Positions 60,739 through 64,000 of a stretch of DNA of 64,000 nt are shown here, one piece after another; position 1 is the stretch's first letter, and every line of letters begins with the position of its first letter. The notes below the pieces were generated by a model. It was given only the letters and a program-made list of their open reading frames with translations, searched no databases and was not told the origin of the DNA. The DNA is from Rebecca billardiae RCC1528 (Eukaryota; Haptophyta), in assembly GCA_965240325.2 (NCBI GenBank), contig OZ251228.1, positions 2,046,001 to 2,110,000 of the forward strand, read 5' to 3'. A program made the position numbers and the translations under genes.

Positions 60739-61390
60739 GCTCGGCGGCAGCGTCGGCCGGCGCGCTCTCACGCCCGGCGCGCGCTCGGTGGCAGGCCTCG
60801 GCACCGCGGCTCCGGCCGAGGCCGAGGCGGTGGGCGCGCGGCGGCAGTATCTGACGGGCGACGAGCCGCTCGTGCGCCGGCGCATGAGCGCGCCGCCCGT
60901 CTCACTCGGCGCGCACGCGGGGCTGTCCGCGTCAGCGGCTGCGCACGCGCGCGCCCTCCGCTCCCCGGCCACCAGCCCAGTCGCGCCCGCCGCTGCCGGC
61001 CAGAGCCGCGCGCCCTCGCCGCAGCCGCAGCCGGCGGGCGAGCGTGGTGCGGCGCGGCGTGGGCTGGCCGTCCGGCGGCACACGCTTGAGGTGCCGACGC
61101 CACCGCCGCTCGCCCGAGCGCGCGGGCACAAGCGCTCGGGCAGCGAAGGCGTCGCCATCGAGCGAGGGTGCGGCTCCGGCCTCCTGGCAGACGTGACGGT
61201 CCACGCCCTCGTCTTTGCACTCGCGGGCTGCACTCGGCTGGAGAGGCTGGACGTCACCGCCGTGATGGGCGGGGAGGGCGTGGGCGCGGCGCAGGCCGAG
61301 GCGGAGGCGCACCTCCTCCGCCGACTCTTCGAGCGCACGCCGTCGATTGCCGCCCTCGAGTGCGGCGAGCTCGCGCTCACGCGCGGCTGA
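57191..61390 (+). CDS. NEK-like serine/threonine kinase with C-terminal leucine-rich (RNI-like) repeats
   Basis: Seen: 1399 residues, no intron. The kinase domain is residues 81-371 with all key residues: Gly loop GQGSQG (87-92), Lys109, Glu123, HRDIKSSN (225-232), DFG (250-252) and GTPLYLAPE (277-284), which is NEK-like. NEK kinases act in mitosis and cilia. Residues 171-184 carry a small AAEG triplicate insertion. A long low-complexity region (about 375-720) includes Pro and Gly tracts. Residues about 790-1120 form leucine-rich repeats of the ribonuclease-inhibitor type (LRELELTGCDGVGD, LRSLSLAACRLE, LQQLDLSSNKLRGG, LRALDLSRNELGARG), followed by more low complexity and a last LRR-like unit. 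ATG 57191 is preferred; the frame upstream has no ATG. Confidence 0.85.
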
Positions 61391-61601
61391 CGCGGCCGTG
61401 TGGCGCCAAGACAGTCGGGAATTGAAAATCATCCGCCAGCATCGTCAATATTCATCAAAATCGATCGGCGGAGATCCGCACCCGGACCAAAGGAATAGAA
61501 GAGAGAACCCGGACTTTCATCTGCGCGCTGCGCACTCCGGTGATAGATGAGAAGCTCCGCGCGCGCGCGCGCGCTTGGTCCTTGCTGCCTTCGGTTCATT
61601 C
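61391..61601. promoter_or_regulatory. Intergenic region upstream of the coiled-coil gene
   Basis: 211 bp including a (GC)n run just before the ATG; no other feature. Confidence 0.3.
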
Positions 61602-64000
61602 ATGAACGCGGAGGCGGACGAGGGACAACGGTCTTCGCTCACGCACTGGCTCACCAGCGAGCAGCACGCGAACGGCGCCGACATGCGAGCGGACGACGCG
61701 CAGCCCAACGAGGGCGAGGTGACTCCGGACCTCTTTGAGCTCCACCCGGCGAGCACAGACGCGAAGAAGGCGTGGTACCGCCTGTGCGAGGCTGAGCGCC
61801 TGCACGCGGAGGCGCACAACGAGGCGTGCCGCACGAAGGAGCGCCTCGCGTCGGCCGAGGCGCACGTCGGGCGGCTCGAGGATCAGTGCGCGCTGCTCCA
61901 AAAGCAGCTCAAGTTCAACAAGGACACCCAGTCCGCGTCCCTCGCCATCGAATGGCGGCGCGTCGAGGCCCTCGAGAAGCAGGCCGGCGCGCTGCAGGAG
62001 CGCACGGAGAACGCGGAGAAGGCCCGGTGGCACATCACCGCGCACCTCGAGGCGTGGGACCGGCTGAACGCGAAGGTGAAGGAGAAGATCGACGAGCTGA
62101 CCGAGGAGGCGCGCACGCGCGAGGCGTCGCTGGCCGAGGCCAAGCGCGAGCTCGCCGCGGCGACGGCCGACGCGAGCGCGCGCGCGGATGCGCTCGAGAA
62201 GCACAAGGCGGACGCGGACGCGGAGCGGCTCGCGCGCGACGAGCAGCTGCGCGACCGCGCGGCTGAGATCGAGAAGCTCGACGAGAAGGTGGCGGCGCAG
62301 GCGTGCGATCTCGACTCCGCGCGCGCCGAGGCACGCGACGCGCACGCCAAGTGCGCCGAGCAGGCCAAGCGGATCGAGGAGGCCGAGGCGGCGATGAAGA
62401 CGGTTGCGGACGAGCTCGCAGCCGCGCGCGCGACGGCCGAGCGGCTCGACGTCGAGCTCAAGGCGTCGGTCGCGCAGCTGCAGCAGCGGAAGGACGAGAT
62501 CGACGCGCTGCGCGCATCCGCCGACGACGCGAGCGCCGCGCACGCCACGCAGTGCGCCCAGGCCGACGCGCGGCTGCAGGACGCCAAGGCGCATGCGCAG
62601 CAGCTGCTCGACGCGCATGCGCGCGAGCGCGCGCTGCTCACTGAGAAGCTCGATGACGCGGCCTCGAAGGGCGACGAGGCGCGCTCGAAGCTCGAGCAGC
62701 TGACGACGCAGTTCGAGAGCGAGCAGGCCAAGCACCGCGAGCTGCGCGCCGCGTTTGACCGCCTCGCCGGCGCGGACAAGGAGCGCGCCGAGCTCGCAGA
62801 GCGGCTGCGCGCGGCGCAGGAGGCGGGGCAGCAGGCCGTCATCAGCGCCAAGGCGGAGGCCGCGGCCGCGCAGCACGAGCTCGGGTCGAGCCGGGCGTAC
62901 GGGAAGGAGCGCGATACGGAGCTGCGCAAGGCGGAGGGCGCGCGCAGCGGGCTCGAGACCCAGCTCGACCGCGCGCGGCAGGACCTCGAGAGCGCCCATG
63001 CCGAGCTCAAGACTGCGAAAGCCGAGGCGGCAGATGCGCGCGAGCAGCTGGCGGCCATGCGCGCCAAGCTCGATGCGGCGGAGCGCGCGCGCAAGGAGCA
63101 GCTCGAGGAGATCCAGGCGCACAAGCGCAAGCTGGACGAGCGCGCTGACGAGCTCACGGGCGCGCAGGGCGAGATCAAGCGCCTCAAGACCGACCTCGAG
63201 CACACCGCCAAGGCCAAGCTCGAGGCCGCGCAGCGCGCGTCAGACTCGGAGCGCGCAGGCGCGGAGACGGCCAAGAAGCTGACGGCGATGCAGAAGAAGC
63301 GCGATGACGTGCAGTCCAAGCTGGAGAAGGCGAAGGAGGACGGGAAGGCGAGCCTGGCCAAGCTGAAGGAGAAGGACGAGCTCGCCAAGGAGGCCGAGCG
63401 ACGGCGCGAAGCCGCCGAGGACGGGCAGCGCAAGGCGAGCACGGCGGCGAGCGAGGCGCGCGAGCAGCTGCAGGGCGCGCACGAGAAGGCGGTGCGCGCG
63501 CTCGAGGCCAAGCTGAGCGCCGCCGAGGCGACGAAGAAGGAGCTCGAGCAGAAGTACGCGGCGGAGTGCGAGCAGAGCCAGAAGCACCGCTCCGACAGCA
63601 CTTCGCTCGAGCTGCGCGCGAAGGAGTCCGAGGAGAAGCTCGCCGCCGCATGCGGCGATCTCGCCAAGCTCCAGGCGGAGCACGAGAAGCTTCAGTCGCT
63701 CGTCGAGGAGAACAATGGCAAGCTCGTCGCGGCCGGCGAGAGAATCATGCAGCTCAACAGGCAGGAGACCAAGAAGGACGAGGAGGTCGGCACGCTCATG
63801 CGCAAGCTCGAGCAGGCGGAGCTGCGCGGGCAGACGCCGGACTCGCGCGCGGCCTCCGACCCCGGCGGCGGCACCACGCCGTCCGCGTCCACGCCGGCGT
63901 GGGCTGGGGCCGCGCAGCCGCCGGGCGCGCCGATCGACACCCTGGCCGGCGGCGGCGAGCAGCTCAGCTCGCCGGCAGCGAACGTCGACGACATCGACGC
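61602..64000 (+). CDS. Long coiled-coil protein (3' end beyond window)
   Basis: Seen: an open frame of 799 codons from ATG 61602 to the window edge with no stop, so the gene is cut by the window. After about 60 residues it is almost entirely heptad-like, rich in Glu, Lys, Ala, Leu and Arg (KKAWYRLCEAERLHAEAHNE, ALEKQAGALQERTENAEKA, KELEQKYAAECEQSQKH), predicting a long parallel coiled coil as in tropomyosin-, myosin-tail- or centrosome-type proteins. The coil ends near residue 735 (LMRKLEQAELRGQ); then Pro/Gly-rich sequence begins. The antisense strand is also long and open here but has the Arg/Ser-rich look of a shadow frame. Function cannot be assigned beyond structural scaffold. Confidence 0.85.
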   Translation, partial: MNAEADEGQRSSLTHWLTSEQHANGADMRADDAQPNEGEVTPDLFELHPASTDAKKAWYRLCEAERLHAEAHNEACRTKERLASAEAHVGRLEDQCALLQKQLKFNKDTQSASLAIEWRRVEALEKQAGALQERTENAEKARWHITAHLEAWDRLNAKVKEKIDELTEEARTREASLAEAKRELAAATADASARADALEKHKADADAERLARDEQLRDRAAEIEKLDEKVAAQACDLDSARAEARDAHAKCAEQAKRIEEAEAAMKTVADELAAARATAERLDVELKASVAQLQQRKDEIDALRASADDASAAHATQCAQADARLQDAKAHAQQLLDAHARERALLTEKLDDAASKGDEARSKLEQLTTQFESEQAKHRELRAAFDRLAGADKERAELAERLRAAQEAGQQAVISAKAEAAAAQHELGSSRAYGKERDTELRKAEGARSGLETQLDRARQDLESAHAELKTAKAEAADAREQLAAMRAKLDAAERARKEQLEEIQAHKRKLDERADELTGAQGEIKRLKTDLEHTAKAKLEAAQRASDSERAGAETAKKLTAMQKKRDDVQSKLEKAKEDGKASLAKLKEKDELAKEAERRREAAEDGQRKASTAASEAREQLQGAHEKAVRALEAKLSAAEATKKELEQKYAAECEQSQKHRSDSTSLELRAKESEEKLAAACGDLAKLQAEHEKLQSLVEENNGKLVAAGERIMQLNRQETKKDEEVGTLMRKLEQAELRGQTPDSRAASDPGGGTTPSASTPAWAGAAQPPGAPIDTLAGGGEQLSSPAANVDDID

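Noticed and set aside
58598-61380. Long antisense frames opposite the NEK-like kinase
   Set aside because: Arg/Ala/Ser-rich shadow translations produced by GC-biased third positions; the plus strand has clear kinase and LRR domains.
61596-63667. Two long antisense frames opposite the coiled-coil gene
   Set aside because: Composition mirrors a Glu/Lys/Ala-rich coiled coil read backwards; the plus strand is continuously open from an ATG.

Overview
This window looks like nuclear DNA from a GC-rich unicellular alga with a secondary plastid; a haptophyte is my best guess, from the whole picture rather than one marker. The support is: GT-AG introns of 110-153 bp in three genes, eukaryote-only families (YIPF6, cyclin K/T-like, METTL25, SAAL1, NEK-like kinase, GYF proteins), a precursor with a signal peptide followed by an ASA-F type plastid-targeting motif, sulfotransferase-like sequences, and EsV-1-7 cysteine-rich repeat proteins, a family known from brown algae, their large DNA viruses and a few other algal groups. 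I saw no rRNA, no convincing tRNA, no CRISPR and no bacterial-style operon.

Layout. 1-11.8 kb: a histidine phosphatase, a membrane-anchored methyltransferase-like gene, a 16-repeat EsV-1-7 gene, a mitochondrial-carrier-like gene, a plastid DUF2358-glutaredoxin fusion, and a SAAL1-like ARM gene divergent from it. 11.4-29.5 kb: a complex segmental-duplication array. Four units each carry an EsV-1-7 gene on the minus strand, a broken sulfotransferase-like sequence on the plus strand, and a short ORF. In three units that ORF has been cut and joined in frame to a copy of the SAAL1 3' end plus its downstream flank. 29.8-38.3 kb: METTL25-like, YIPF6, cyclin K/T-like and an unrecognised gene. 38.5-40.5 kb: a sixth EsV-1-7 gene, paralogous to the first including its decayed downstream flank. 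40.7-49.7 kb: microsatellites and two transposon-like elements with terminal inverted repeats, plus a 1.5-kb sequence present twice. 50-64 kb: a five-GYF-domain protein, a 2H-phosphoesterase-like protein, an acidic hypothetical protein, an alpha/beta hydrolase, a NEK-like kinase with C-terminal leucine-rich repeats, and a long coiled-coil gene that runs off the right edge.

How the parts fit. The ordinary genes are housekeeping (Golgi membrane protein, cyclin, kinase, redox, methyltransferase) and often divergent with short shared upstream regions. The unusual content is the expansion of EsV-1-7 genes: six loci and 52 full 38-residue repeats with strong DNA-level identity, spread by duplication, unequal exchange and gene fusion. 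No metabolic pathway is encoded as a cluster. Start codons were placed at ATG and introns were placed by family alignment and splice signals read by eye; both need transcript data.
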